A stretch of DNA of 64,000 nt from Chimonanthus salicifolius (GCA_013350335.1 CM023532.1:90585383-90649382); one strand, 5' to 3'; positions 1 to 11,864 are shown, counted from the first letter of the stretch. Notes: a model not told the origin generated them from the letters alone. Translations and numbers: made by a program.

Positions 1-1
1 T

Positions 2-846
2 ATTCCCATTAAGATGACAGACTCATCTGAGACTTTGGGTCGGCGGTATATCAAGGATATCATCAGATTGCATGGTATACCTCAGACTATTGTGTCTGAC
101 AGAGATGGTCGATTCACATGCGGAGTATGGTAGAGCATGCAGTAGGCCATGGGAACAGATCTACGGATTAGTACGGCATTCCATCCACAGACTGATGGAC
201 AGTCTGAGAGAACAATACAGACACTGGAGGATTTGCTGAGAGCATGTATGCTAGATTTCAAGGGTGGATGGGAGGATCACTTGCCATTGGTCGAATTCTC
301 ATACAACAACAGTTACCAGGCAAGCCTCCAGATGGCACCATTTGAGGCATTATATGGTAGACCATGTAGGTCACCGGTGTGTTGGACAGAGGCCGGTGAG
401 CCTGCATTGATTGGACCTGAGTTAGTTGCAGAGACTACAGCGCAGATATAGTTGATACGGCAACATTTATTGACTGCGCAGAGTCGTCAGAAGAACTATT
501 CTGACAAGAGAAGGAGGTTCCTTGATTTGAAGTGGGAAACATGGTGTTCTTGAAAGTCTCGCTATGGAAGGGACACATGAGATTTGAAAAGAAAGGGAAA
601 TTGTCGCCAAGATATGTGGGACCATTTTCAATCATAAGAAGGATGGGGGACGTGACTTATCAATTGGCACTCCCATCACAGTTGGCATCTTTACACGATG
701 TGTTCCATATATCGATGTTGAGGAAATATAATCCTGATCCTTCTCACGTACTGAATGTACAAGACATAGAGATCCAAAGCAATGTGACATACGTCGAGAA
801 GCCTGTCCAAGTGTTGGACACAGAACAAAGGGTACTACAGAACTGA
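2..846 (+). pseudogene. Ty3/gypsy pol: integrase core and C-terminal part, broken
   Basis: This is the end of a chromovirus-type polyprotein whose integrase would join element cDNA to host DNA. The frame from base 2 holds the integrase core: the second catalytic Asp (SDRDGRF, codon 98-100) and the Glu (TDGQSER, codon 206-208) lie 36 codons apart, as in a D,D35E enzyme. The first Asp lies left of the window. The [13 protein letters not shown] and [12 protein letters not shown] blocks of gypsy integrases follow. TAG stops at 131-133, 143-145 and 449-451 interrupt the frame. Near 520-530 the frame shifts, and 532-846 encodes the post-integrase GKLSPRYVGPF and HDVFHISMLRKY segments. The last codons lie beyond an inserted LTR, at 4664-4766. 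The copy is dead; family assignment is firm, and the Tekay/Del lineage is inferred from the tail and the long LTR. Confidence 0.93.
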
Positions 847-848
847 GT

Positions 849-853
849 GATCC
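849..853. repeat. Left target-site duplication GATCC
   Basis: GATCC occurs directly before the TGTAACG start at 854 and again directly after the TTACA end at 4663 (4664-4668). This perfect 5-bp duplication is expected for gypsy LTR insertion and fixes both ends of the inserted LTR. Confidence 0.92.
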
Positions 854-3800
854 TGTAACGCCCGCCCCTTTTCACCGTAAAATCAGAGTACTTTTTTTTT
901 TTTTTTTTTAAATAAAAGTGACAAAGGGCGCGGACGTCACGACGCGAGTTAAGTCCGAGCTTCTAAAGCCCGGCCCTTGACTGGCCAACCCTACGCGTGC
1001 GTGGAGCCAAGTCCACGAGTACGGTTCACGCGTAGATGTAAGCTCAAGGAATATTACTTCTCAGTGCGGAATTAACAACAAAGACTATCCTACAGATTTG
1101 AGATAGCAAGGAAGATAACATTCATTTAAATTTCTATAATACCTCAAAACCATAATGTCCATAATAAAATCCCAAAACATAGCCAGTAATCTAATTTATT
1201 ACATTTCCAACAAGCTAACTATACAAATACATCTTTTCCAAAATAAAGTAAAACAAAATAATTAATCCGCCTCCCCAAGCTCCTAAGCTTGGCTTCCGTC
1301 TCGCCCTTCCGGTCCGCCATCTCCTGCATCGTCAGCTAGGGTAGAAGTAGGGCGTTAGAACAACGCGCCCAGTAGGATTCCGAGTAGGGCTAGCACATGG
1401 GTTAGTAATAACCACATACAGATAATAACACAGTGAAAACTATAAACCACCATATACTAAAATATAAGTAAATGATATGCCATGGGTGTCAATGTTATGA
1501 ATCCCACCCATCATTCCATACCATCATGCTGTCATATCCCCCTTGACGGCAAAACCTCGTCAAGATACAAACAATCACAAATCATCCCCCTGGACGGCAA
1601 AACCTCGTCCAGATATAAAACAATCACAAATCATTCCCCTGGACGGCAAAACCTCGTCCAGATATAAAACAATCACAAATCCTCCCCCTTGATGGAAGAA
1701 CCATCATCAATGTATCATAATTACATACAACATCCCTGATACATCAAACACATCAGAATATCTCCATGTCTGTTTATCGGTCGCCCCGACGGAGCACGGA
1801 CTCCGGTTTCATTTCATCCTTTCCCTGTCATATCCCTCCCATGCCATGCATGAGATGTAGATGCCATGTGCCATGTAAATATATGTAGTTCAATAGTAAC
1901 ATAAAAACCCATCTTAAAACAATTACTTGATTATCAAATAAATCAAAGGGAAAAACATCCCATAATATTTAATCCAAAACCCATCTTAAGACATTCACAT
2001 GATTTCCAAAATAATTTAAATGAAAACATCACAAGATACATAATCCAAAACTCATCTTAAAGGCAACCACATGCTTTCCAAAATAAATTAAAGAAAACAT
2101 CACCCAATCCATGGCTTACAAAAATGTAGGAATCCTACCGAATACCGACTCGCGTCCTTTTTCGGCTTCGTCCGATAATCCGGCTACCGACACGCGTACC
2201 GTTCGTGATATCCAATACCCTATTACATACACATAATCAGTCCACATTTTAACTATTTCTAGGTCCATTCACATTTCCAAGTCCATATGAAAATCAGTCA
2301 CTATTTAGGTTTTGCGGGTCCCATTTAATCCATTATATAATTTTAAGTACATGAGTCTAAAATCAGCCTCCTAGGCTTTATTTAACCATACATAAACTTA
2401 TCACTTAGTGCCTCTAAATACATGGTCCTCTCCCATGGAGTTCTTCATTTTGGCCATTAATTACGATTTTGCCACTACCTCTTCTCCATGGTTAATCAAC
2501 CACTCACCCTTGCCTAACTAAGTTCATAATTGATTATAAACTTGGATACCTAACTTAGGTCCATTAATGATCCATTCAATTATGTCACATGACCATTAAG
2601 ATTAGTCATTTAATTAATCTAACCTTATTCATTTAAACAAATCCAAAACCCCATACTTAACCCTTTAAATGGTTCACCAATGGGCCATGGGTTCAAAATA
2701 CCCAATTCATCAATTTTTCCCATTTTGTTTTCTTTGGCCTACTTATACATTTGAACCCATCACAAGCCCTTCCATGAAGGGGCTTAACTTATACATTTCA
2801 ATCATCATCCTTTATCACACTTTAAATCCATTTACAATCATCATCAAACCATCATAAAACCATCATTTTCCCCATTTTTTGTACTCATTTAAACTACCAT
2901 TACACCACCATAGGGTTCGGCCATTCACCATGGCCGAACCCATGGTTCATGATCCAATAATTTTAACCTTAAACACTCCATTATAATTTCCTCAATTGCC
3001 TACATTTAATCATTTTAAAACCCTAAAATCATTAACCACCCTCATTGTCTCCCATTCTTATAAACCCTAATAATTAACCCAATCATCTACCATGGGTTCA
3101 TCCCCCTCTACCATTTTTACAAAACCTAACAAAATACTCCATCATCTACCATTGTTAAGGCCATCAACATCATGCACTTCTCCCATGCATTTTTTTTTTT
3201 TTTATTTATTTACCATCCCTTTAAAACAATTTACCAACATTTAATCATTAAACCCTAAAACCATAAACATTCTCCATGCTTCCATTTTTTACATAATTAA
3301 ATTACACAATGTCCTCCATACCTTAAAACCCTAAGAAAATCACACATTACCTTCCAATTCCACATAATTCCATGCTTAATAACTTAATTACATTACATTC
3401 CTTAATCCATTTATTTTTTCCTTAAACTAACCCTAATTTACCCATTAGGGTTTTGTCCACTTTCCATCATTCAAATTGATGGATTTTAAATCCATGGCAT
3501 AAAATCAATAGGCCACCATTAAATTTACAAAATAAATCCCAAATCTTAAACCCTAAAAATCCAAAATTTCTTGTTTAAGAAATACTCACAATCCGTCGTC
3601 TCCTCCGATTTCCGCCGCTCCCGTCGGCTTCCTTAGCCTCCTTTCTCCTTCCTTTTAATCTTTGGTAGGTCAAGATGCTTGATCAATGGTGGAAACCTCC
3701 AAGCTTAGAATTGGCCAAGGTAGGGTTTACTTGAGAGAGGGAAAAGGAAAGGATGATGAGAGGGGAGATAGTCACCTTGACCTTAGAGTGATTTTGTGTA

Positions 3801-4663
3801 AATTTCCACTTCTTTCTTCTCTCCTTCTCTTCTTAGCTTCCTTTCCTTAATTTTTTCTTCTCTTCTCCTTCCTAGTGTGGGACGGCCATGGAGAATGACA
3901 ATGGAGAGAGTTGAAAAGAGGATAAGAAAATGGAAAAGAACTCAAGACCTACCCCCCATTTGGTGACTTAAACTTACCCTTTACATTAACTACTCTCACC
4001 AACCAAAGCAAGATATTTTAAAGATCTTTTATTTGCTTTATGGTGGTGCGTGTTTAACCTTGGAGGTGGGGTAGCTTGGTCTCCATTTGACTAATTTTAA
4101 CCCATTTAGCCACCAATTTAATAATTTAATAATTTAATTAATTTGATAATTTCCTTAGGTTAACTCATTTGTACTTAACCTAATTCCCATTATTCCACCC
4201 ATGGTTGACCAAATCAACCATGGTGGCCGGCCCCACCAATCATTGGCCCACACACCACCTCACTTGATGAGGTGGAGGTGGGTCCCACTTGGCCACATCA
4301 ACTTGGTTTAATTCCAAATAACTTAGGTGATTTAAACTTCATTCCATTCATTCTAAATGGATCACCATTAGGCCCATGGCCCAATTACATTTCCATCTTA
4401 CCCATTTACCTTAAAGCTTAGCCATCTTGACCCATTGGTTCCCAAATGGGTATTTGACCCAATTTGACCAACCATGGCCCAATTGGCCATCATCGACCAC
4501 TTAAATGACTTTAAAATCCACTCCATGGTCTATTGGGCCATAATTGGGCCTTTGTCCAAATTTTGGCCCATTTACCCCTTTATTTCATAAATTTTCCAAT
4601 TTTCATCCTTAAAATAAATAATATTCCCATTTATATTAATTTTAAAAATTCCGGGCCCTTACA
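854..4663 (-). mobile_element. Solo LTR (type C) inserted in gypsy pol
   Basis: This 3810-bp sequence starts TGTAACGCCC, ends CCCTTACA and is flanked by GATCC on both sides. No gag-pol lies inside, so it is read as a solo LTR left by recombination between two LTRs. Minus orientation is inferred because its left end is the reverse complement of the conserved 3' end of the plus-strand LTRs (GACGCGAGTTAAGTCCGAGC, the TCAGAGT block, CGCCC). It carries the conserved GGGCGTT...AACGCGCCC block near 1350-1372, a 48-49 bp tandem hairpin array at 1542-1710 and one TTCGGCC hairpin at 2914-2940. The copy at 58560-62137 is nearly identical over 2108-3747. It splits the pol tail of the host element. Confidence 0.92.
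1542..1710 (-). repeat. Four tandem 48-49 bp units with covarying hairpins
   Basis: Units start at spacings of 48, 49 and 49 bp. Each has a short stem around a GCAAAACCT-like loop: CTTGACG/CGTCAAG (1542-1564), CTGGACG/CGTCCAG (1590-1612 and 1639-1661) and TTGATG/CATCAA (1689-1710). Base changes on the left arm are matched by complementary changes on the right arm. Confidence 0.85.
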
Positions 4664-4766
4664 GATCCAGTTTGTCAAGGTGGTATGGGATCGACATGGC
4701 ATTGAGGAAGCTACATAGGAACTCGAGTCGGAAATGAGGAAAGCTCATCCTGAGCTATTTAGGTAA
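4664..4766 (+). pseudogene. Gypsy pol tail, chromodomain-like, displaced by solo LTR
   Basis: These bases continue the polyprotein that stops at 846. They encode FVKVVWDRHGIEEAT, one TAG, then ELESEMRKAHPELFR and a TAA. The VKVxW...EEATWE-like string followed by a H/YPELF ending is the degenerate chromodomain end of Tekay/Del-type chromoviruses. The fragment at 55984-56361 has the same order of motifs without an insertion, which supports the assignment. Confidence 0.85.
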
Positions 4767-4808
4767 ATGTTTGAAACCCTACTTCACTTGATTGTCGGGA
4801 CGAAAATT

Positions 4809-4826
4809 TTAAAAAGAGGGTTGTAT
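4809..4826 (+). promoter_or_regulatory. Polypurine tract before 3' LTR
   Basis: The purine-rich run AAAAAGAGGG (4811-4820) lies just before the TGTAACAC LTR start. This is the position of the plus-strand DNA primer in LTR elements. Confidence 0.6.
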
Positions 4827-5507
4827 TGTAACACCTCTGATTTTCAGTAGTTATTTTGTATGAAAATAATCCATTTAATTTGTGAACATTGGTTATGGAC
4901 CTTAAATTGGGTAAAGAGTTGGGTCATTAGCCCAAATAGGACCCAACGGTTTAGGATTTGTTTTCAATAGAAATTAAATGGAGATGAATTTAATTAGTAA
5001 TGCAAAATTAAATAGATAATTGATCATGGCCGAATTATTAGATTGCATATCTATGATTATGCGCATGGCATATTTTATTTAGGACTATCCAAAGTGGGAA
5101 GCCAAGGTCGGCAATGGCTAAAATAAGTAAGGGGCGCATGGCACCTTATATTATGGGACTAATTGGAGGGTTTAAATTAGAAAGAAGGAGGGGCTCATCG
5201 CATTACTAATCTAAGGTAAGGGGTACACGGCAATTACTAATGTATCAAGGAGGAAAGATTATCTTAAGCACTTTCTAACTTGGGATTAAGAGGGAGTAAT
5301 AAAAGGAGAGGAGAACAAGGGCACACGGTTTTACACCTTCATAGCCGAACTCTCTCTCTATCTCTCTCAATCTCTCGTTCTCGCCAAGATCAAGAAAAAG
5401 AAGTGGAAAGAGGCTAAGGCAAAGAAAAATTGGAAGAGCAACAAATCAAACGGAAAATGTTAGTAGTTTTATTTGATAATTTTTTTTTTTGAAATAAAGA
5501 ACCATAG

Positions 5508-6783
5508 GGTTCGGCCATGGTGTATGGCCGAACCCCATGGAAGGAAATTGGATGGCCATTGTGTTTAATTTTAATAGAAAAAAAGGGGTGAGGTTCGGCC
5601 ATGGTGTATGGCCGAACCCCACCAAATATTTTTACAGATTTGAGGTTTCTTAGACATGTTTTAATTCATGGGTTTGAGGATTAAAAACCATGAAGGATGT
5701 TGGATAATTTTAAAAGAAGTTTGGGAGATGATCATGGTATTTTAATGGAAGCATGAACCATAGGATTTGGCCACAATGCATGACCGAACCCCATGAAAGA
5801 AAATATGGTTAATGTATGGATGGTTAATGAGGAAAAAACCACGGGTATTGGTTAATAAATTCATGTTGTTTAAATGGATGTTTTTGGTGATTTTAAATGG
5901 AGAAATGGTTAAGGATATGGGTTGGCCATTGCATGGCCGAACCATGATTTGATTATGGCTAAGATATAAGATCAAAAGAATGGAAAAACAGGGGTGAGGT
6001 TCGGCCATGGTGTATGGCCGAACCCCACCAAATATGTTCATGAATTTTTATGGGAGTTTGTTGATAATGTAATATGATGTTTGGAGGGGTGAGGTTCGGC
6101 CATGGTGTATGGCCGAACCCCACCAAATAAATTTATAAATTTGATGATTTTAATTGATTAAAAGGGAAGGAGGTTATTATTTTTAATAATGGATTATTTC
6201 TATGAGTGAGGTTCGGCCATGGTGCATGGCCGAACCCCACTAGGGTTTAATTTTGGAAACCTTTTAATTAAGGAACATGATTTCTAATTATGGAAGGTTG
6301 TTTATTAAGAAAATTTCTAAAAATAGAAGGAGGGATTTAAAATGGGAAAGTTTCTATTTTTGGAAGGTGGAAACTAAATTAGAAAGTTTTAATTTAAGAA
6401 CTTTCTAATTATGGAATCTAAATTTGGAAACTATCCAAGTATGGAAAGAAGGTTGCTAAATTAGGAAGCATTTAATTATGGAAGTTGGTTTATTTGGAAA
6501 GTTTCTATTCTTGGAAGGTGGACATTGAATTTAGAAAGTATCTAATTATGGACCATGGAGATTAAATTAGAAAGTCTTTAATTAAGGAAAGTATCTTGAA
6601 TCTTGGATTCAAGAATGGAAATGCTATAAATGGAAAGTCACACATCATAGGGTTCGGCCATGGTGTTTGGCCGAACCCCATGAATCAAGTCTATGGTCCA
6701 ATTATGAATTTATAATTGAAAATAAATCAAGAGGAGAATGGAACCATGATATCATGGGTTCGGCCATGGTGTATGGCCGAACC
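5508..6783 (+). repeat. Dispersed GGTTCGGCCAT hairpin array, seven strong copies
   Basis: Near-perfect inverted repeats with 11-bp arms (GGTTCGGCCAT / ATGGCCGAACC) and a 5-nt loop begin at 5508, 5592, 5998, 6093, 6210, 6651 and 6757. Weaker copies lie near 5765 and 5925. The sequence between copies is AT-rich and not obviously repeated, so this is not a simple tandem satellite. Confidence 0.9.
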
Positions 6784-7422
6784 CCATGAACCAAGTTTAT
6801 GAGCTAATATGGGTTGGAAAAACATGAAAGAGATTTGGTTAACTTTAAGGAGTGGCAAAGTTGTAAATACTAGCTAAAAATGGAAGGTTAGTCTTGTATG
6901 ACAATGTGGTAATTATATGAGAATTAATGGACCTAGGGTTACGTATGTTGAATTAAAATGAAAAGAATGTTAATTAAGGTTCGACCAATGGCATTTTGGT
7001 AATATTGACTGAAAATGACAAACCCCATGGGAAATGGTTTATGGACTTAAATATTGCAAATCAAGTGGGACTTCATTTTGATTGGTTATTATATTATAAG
7101 GTAATGGGATCTCGCAAGCGGTGCGCGATCGGTGGTCGATTCTTGGACGGAAACGCAAGGACTCGTGAGCGGTCTTTGGTAGGATTCCACCTCTTTGAAA
7201 CCATGGGCTTATGTACACTTGTTTTATCTTATGTTTGATGAAATTTATGTTTCAAAGAATATGCTTTATATGAATTTTAAATGCTATGTTTATTTGTTTA
7301 AATAGCATGTGTTGGATATGTTTTAAAATGTGATTTTAAATGCTATGTTATGTTATAAAATAGCATGTATTTCATTCGCATCTCATGCATGGCTGGGGTG
7401 GAGGATTTGTAACCGGAGAGGT

Positions 7423-7545
7423 CACACTCCGTCGGGGCGTCCGAAAAACCTATGTGCGGTACCTTGATGTGATTTTCCATCAAGAAGAATCTGGAGGGTC
7501 CACACTCCGTTGAGGCGTCCGAAAGACCTATGTGGTGGGTACTTT
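7423..7545 (+). repeat. 78-bp tandem repeat, two copies
   Basis: CACACTCCGT recurs at 7423 and 7501, exactly 78 bp apart. It is followed by GAGGCGTCCGAAA or GGGGCGTCCGAAA and CCTATGTG. Between them is a stem TTGATG/CATCAA (7464-7469 with 7478-7483). The same unit has four copies in the LTR at 29868-33236. Confidence 0.85.
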
Positions 7546-8184
7546 TACGTACATGTTATCGGTTGACTCATTGCATTTGTCATCATTGCATGGCATGGAT
7601 TTATATGGTTTTAGACATTACGATATTATATATGTTTTGTATTAACCATGTGTTAGCTGTAACTGGAATACCTACTGGGCACATTGTTCTAACGCCCTAC
7701 TTCTACCCTAGTTGATTATACAGGTAATCAGGGGAATTAGGAACGCAAGACGGGCCAGGCATAGGAGCTTGCATGATTTAATTTATTATTTTTAATAAAA
7801 GTTACTCATGGACTTGTATTTGAATATCTAGATTTCGGAATATAATAACTTAGATGGATGGATGTTAATTTTGATAATTATGATATTTGAATGATGATTA
7901 AGGACTTGACGTACTTTGCTATCTGAATGGAATAGAACTTGTTTCTATTATGATTCCGTAATTTTGATGATAATTATTCCGCATGTTTATATTGCTATGT
8001 GTGAACCATTTTCGTGGACTTAGTCCATGCACACATAGGGTTGGCCAGTTAAGGGTCGGACTTTGGAAGTTCGAACTTAGCTCGCGTCGTGACATCCTGC
8101 GCTCTATCACTCTTCATTTATATAAAAAATAAAATAAACTCTGAATTTACGGGACGAAGCGAGTGAAAAAAGGCGGGCGTTACA

Positions 8185-8273
8185 TTATGAAGCAACATTG
8201 ATGAACGCTACTAGTGTTTGATTAAAGTGCATAGTCATTTCAATACTACTCCAAGCTATTTGGTCTTTGGGCT
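8185..8273 (-). other. SIRE-like copia leader fragment, distal part
   Basis: This short stretch lies between two LTRs. Read on the minus strand it continues the sequence at 11865-12100 once the intervening solo LTR is removed. It is therefore internal DNA of the minus-strand copia element whose LTR starts at 16696. No gag frame could be read. Confidence 0.5.
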
Positions 8274-11200
8274 TGTAACACCCCAATTTCTCAATGAAAT
8301 GGATAATTACCAAAATGCCCCTGATGTATTAAATTAATTATTTTGTGATGTTAAGTAAGGAAATGGTGGGGCACATTGCTCAAATTAAGATCATATGAGC
8401 ACATTAGGAATGTCAAGTTTGATTGGATGGGTAATTTCTCAATGAAGTGGATAATTACGAAAATGCCCCTGATGTATTAAATTAATTATTTTGTGATGTT
8501 AAGTAAGGAAAAAGTGGGGCCCATTGCTCAAATTAAAATCATATGAGCATATTATGAATGTTAAGTTTGATTGGATGGGAAATTTACATCAATTGGGCCA
8601 AAAATGGCTAAATGGGTCAAAGGGCCCAAATGGGACCCATCGGGTCAAAATGGATGATTTGACCATTTTGTGAACTTAAATTAAATGGGGTTAGGCTGAT
8701 TTGATTGGAAATCAAGTGGAGGAAAAATGGGTAGGCCTGACCCATATGTAAAAAACCAGTTACAAATGACCAAAATACCCCTAATTGGGTCATGGAGTCA
8801 AAAACGGGTCAAGGAGCTAAAAGTGGACCCAACGGGTCGAGTTGACTATGGTTGACCGTGTGGACCCTCAAGGGAGCTAAAATATGAGTTAAATCAGTTG
8901 AGTGGGACGGAAGTGAGTTGGAATTAAATCAAGTAGTGAGTCAACACATGTGGATTAAATGAAATGCATTAAGTATGTGAGTTGGGTGAGTTGAGATGGA
9001 AATCTAAATAGCCTTGAGTTCAAGTGAGTCAAAATGGAAATTAAAGGGGCTGTAAATCAGTGAGTTGAGTGGGAATTTGAAGAGGTTGGCTGGTCTCAAA
9101 CCAACCAAAACAAGTCCCACACGTTGGGGACTTGTTTTGGTGAGTTCCATGTTGAATGATAAATGCAAATGATGGGTTTGAGATGAGTTACATGGAAATC
9201 TGAATGGCTGCATGGGTAGGTGCCAAGGGGTGCCTTGGATGGCACCCAATGCCCATCGATTTTGTTAAGAAGTTTTGAAGGAATTGAGAGGTCATGGTGG
9301 CTGAAATACAAAAGCAATGAACCCCAAGGTTAGCCGATTTTTATCATTGCAAACCCAAGTTTTTCCCATCTCTTTCTCCCTCTCTCCAATTCGTGTTCTT
9401 GGCTGGAGCAGCAGAGGTTTTTGGCACCAGTTATTCAAGCTTAAACCAGCAAGGAATTAAGGAAGAAAGGAAGAAATAAAAGGAAGAAGGCAAGGAGCAA
9501 AGGCAATAGGAAGAGCTTGGAATTTTGTAAGTGTTTCATGGACTTTTGGATTAATAAAATGGGTGTGTATTGGGCCATGGTTATGGCTGAATATACCGGT
9601 TTTAACCTTGGGAGGTTTAGAAATGGTAAAGATGACCATTGGGTTCGGCCACCATGAAGGGCCGAACCCCATGTGAAAGATTGGTTGGTTTTCATGTTTT
9701 GGAAACATGAAAACCATGGGTTTTATGGACTGATTTTTGGGTTTGATTTAAGAATCAAATACATGTTATTGAAAGGATTATAAACCTGTATCTGAATGTC
9801 AGAAAAGGCTGAAGTTTTTATGGTCTAAAACAATGGTTTAAAAGTATTGGAAATGGACCATTGGGTTCGGCCACTTTGGATGGCCGAACCCCATGGAAAC
9901 AAGTAGTTGGTTTTGATGGTTTTTGGAAGTTAAAACCATATAAGTTGGGACTGTTATTAGATGTTAGTGTTAGTTTTAAAATCATGTTTTAAGAAGGTTA
10001 AAACATGAATATGGATGATTGATTCAGACCTAAGATAAATGATTGATTGTTTCAAAACCAAAGGTCATAGTGTTCGGCCAATGAGCATGGCCGAACCCTA
10101 TGAAATTGGGTTGGTTTTTAGATGAATTTTTAAAGGGTTGAACTCGGTAATAATATGCTGTTTATTATATGATGATTGGAGGTTTAAAAATAGTGAAAAT
10201 AATCATTGGGTTCGGCCACCATGGAGGGCCGAACCCCATGAAAATATTGTTGGCTTTCATGTTGTGAAACATGGAAACCATGGACTTTTATGGACTGTTT
10301 GGATGAATTTAATTAGATGGTTTCTAAGTGGTTTAAAGGCAGCAATATGATACTGATATTGCATGTTTAAATAACGCCTAAAGCATGTGTAAAAGATCAA
10401 AACATGGACATAGGGTTCGGCCATCCAATGTAAGTAAGTAATGGGTTTTGGTGAAGTTTAAATGACTGTTTTGGTGGTTGGTTATGTGGCTGAACCATGC
10501 CTAATTCATGGTTGGATTAACATGATTAAATCATGAATAATCATGGGAAGTTGAGGGATCAATCAGATCAAGTGAACCCCATGGATTGCTTTAGAGTTTT
10601 TATTTGATTTACATGGAGTAGTGTTGGTAGATAAAAATGAGGATTGGAACCAAGTGATTTAAATGGTTGTGAAGGGATTAAGAAATACAAATTGGATTGG
10701 TAGGGTTCGGCCAAGTAGTATGGCCGAACACCACTAAGGTAGATTACTTTGATGAACTTTGATTATGAGCAAGATTAGACATTGGTTAGACCAATGGCAA
10801 ATCTGTGAATACAAGCCAAATGAAAAAATTGATCAAAGGACTTATAAGATGTTTTAGGTCTCATATGTGAATGGACATGTAAATGAGAGTATGATTTACT
10901 TATTGTTGCATAATAAGGTACCAAAAGTTGAACGACGAGCGAGTCGTGACCAGGTGAAGCTCAAAAAGGAACAGACACTTAAGCAAAGTTTATGTAGGTT
11001 TCCTACCTACTTGTAACCACAGTTTTACCTCAGTTTTCTTATGAGACTCTTGTTTTATTTTATGTGTTTCAAATGATATATTATGCATTAACAAATGGCA
11101 TACAGGCATTAGCATCTCATGCATAGACATGGGATTATGAATGAGGTTCTATAGTGTTGCAATTTATGAGTTACGTCCTCTTTCGGCGGTGCAAGTCACG

Positions 11201-11864
11201 CTAGGAGGAGTAACATGATGGTGGCTATGAATGTACATGATGGGGGAGGCTCATTGCATGTGCATACTTCATAGCATTGTTTTACCTGTTTTTACTAATC
11301 ATGTATTATGATATATATATGCATGTCTTATATGCTAATCATGTGGTAGCCCTGATTCGGGAACCTACTGGGCGCGTTGATCTAACGCCCTAATTCTATC
11401 ATCAGAGGAGAATGCAGGTACAAGAAAAGGGAAAGAGAAGGTCGTTGACCGGGAGGGGAGCCAAACCTAAACGCTTGAATGTTGGACTGGACTTCCTTAT
11501 ATTACTGTCATTTGAACTATATATTGTCGGACATGTAATAAGTCATTACTTGCTATGGTTTGATTAGGTTAATAACTTCGGATGGTTGATTTATGTTAAT
11601 TAATGTTTGAGACTGTTACTTGCTATCTAGTCTTTCTATTCCGCAGTTAATCTAGGTTATTCCGCATGTTGATATTAGTTCCATGTGTGATTCATTATCA
11701 TGGTCTAGTCCATGTACACATGGGTGGCCAGTTAAGGTTTAGACTTGAGTAGTCTGAAGTTAACTCGCGTCGTGACGCCACCCGCTCTTGTTCACTCTAT
11801 GTTTCTTTCAAAAGAAATTTTTAGACTCTGATTTTCGGAAGGGTGAAAAGGGCGGGACGTTACA
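8274..11864 (+). mobile_element. Solo LTR (type B) with GGGCT duplication
   Basis: This 3591-bp LTR runs from TGTAACACCCC to GGGACGTTACA and is flanked by GGGCT on both sides (8269-8273 and 11865-11869). No internal protein domain is present. It shares the general LTR layout with type A: a TTCGGCC hairpin array (9642-10729), the CCTACTGGGCGCGTT...TAACGCCCTA block (about 11368-11395) and a 3' tail with stem TTTAGACT/AGTCTGAA (11738-11758) before CTCGCGTCGTGACG. A minus-strand copy of the same family fills 57377-64000. It interrupts the leader of the SIRE-like element. Confidence 0.93.
9642..10729 (+). repeat. TTCGGCC hairpin array in type B LTR
   Basis: Inverted repeats occur at 9642-9668, 9864-9890, about 10071-10096, 10209-10235 and 10704-10729. 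The loops differ from those of type A (for example ACCATGAAG or ACTTTGGAT), while the TTCGGCC and GGCCGAA arms are kept. One half-copy without its partner lies near 10411. Confidence 0.88.

Larger units (their letters stand above)
4827..8184 (+). mobile_element. 3' LTR (type A) of the Tekay/Del-like element
   Basis: This 3358-bp LTR runs from TGTAACACC, after the polypurine tract, to GGGCGTTACA. The solo LTR at 29868-33236 has the same start, end and layout and nearly the same length (3369 bp). In order it holds a diverged 5' third, a TTCGGCC hairpin array (5508-6783), 78-bp tandem units (7423-7530), the CTACTGGGC...TAACGCCCTA block (about 7673-7710) and a conserved 3' tail with an 8-bp stem (8056-8074) before GCTCGCGTCGTGAC. 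No coding frame of interest is seen. Confidence 0.9.

Noticed and set aside
1542..1710. CRISPR-like direct repeats with spacers
   Set aside because: Units are contiguous and nearly identical with no unique spacers, the genome is a plant, and no cas genes are present.
2669..2857. 62-residue frame conserved exactly at 60158-60346
   Set aside because: Identity comes from two copies of the same LTR with near-identical DNA, including non-coding parts. It is not evidence of protein conservation.
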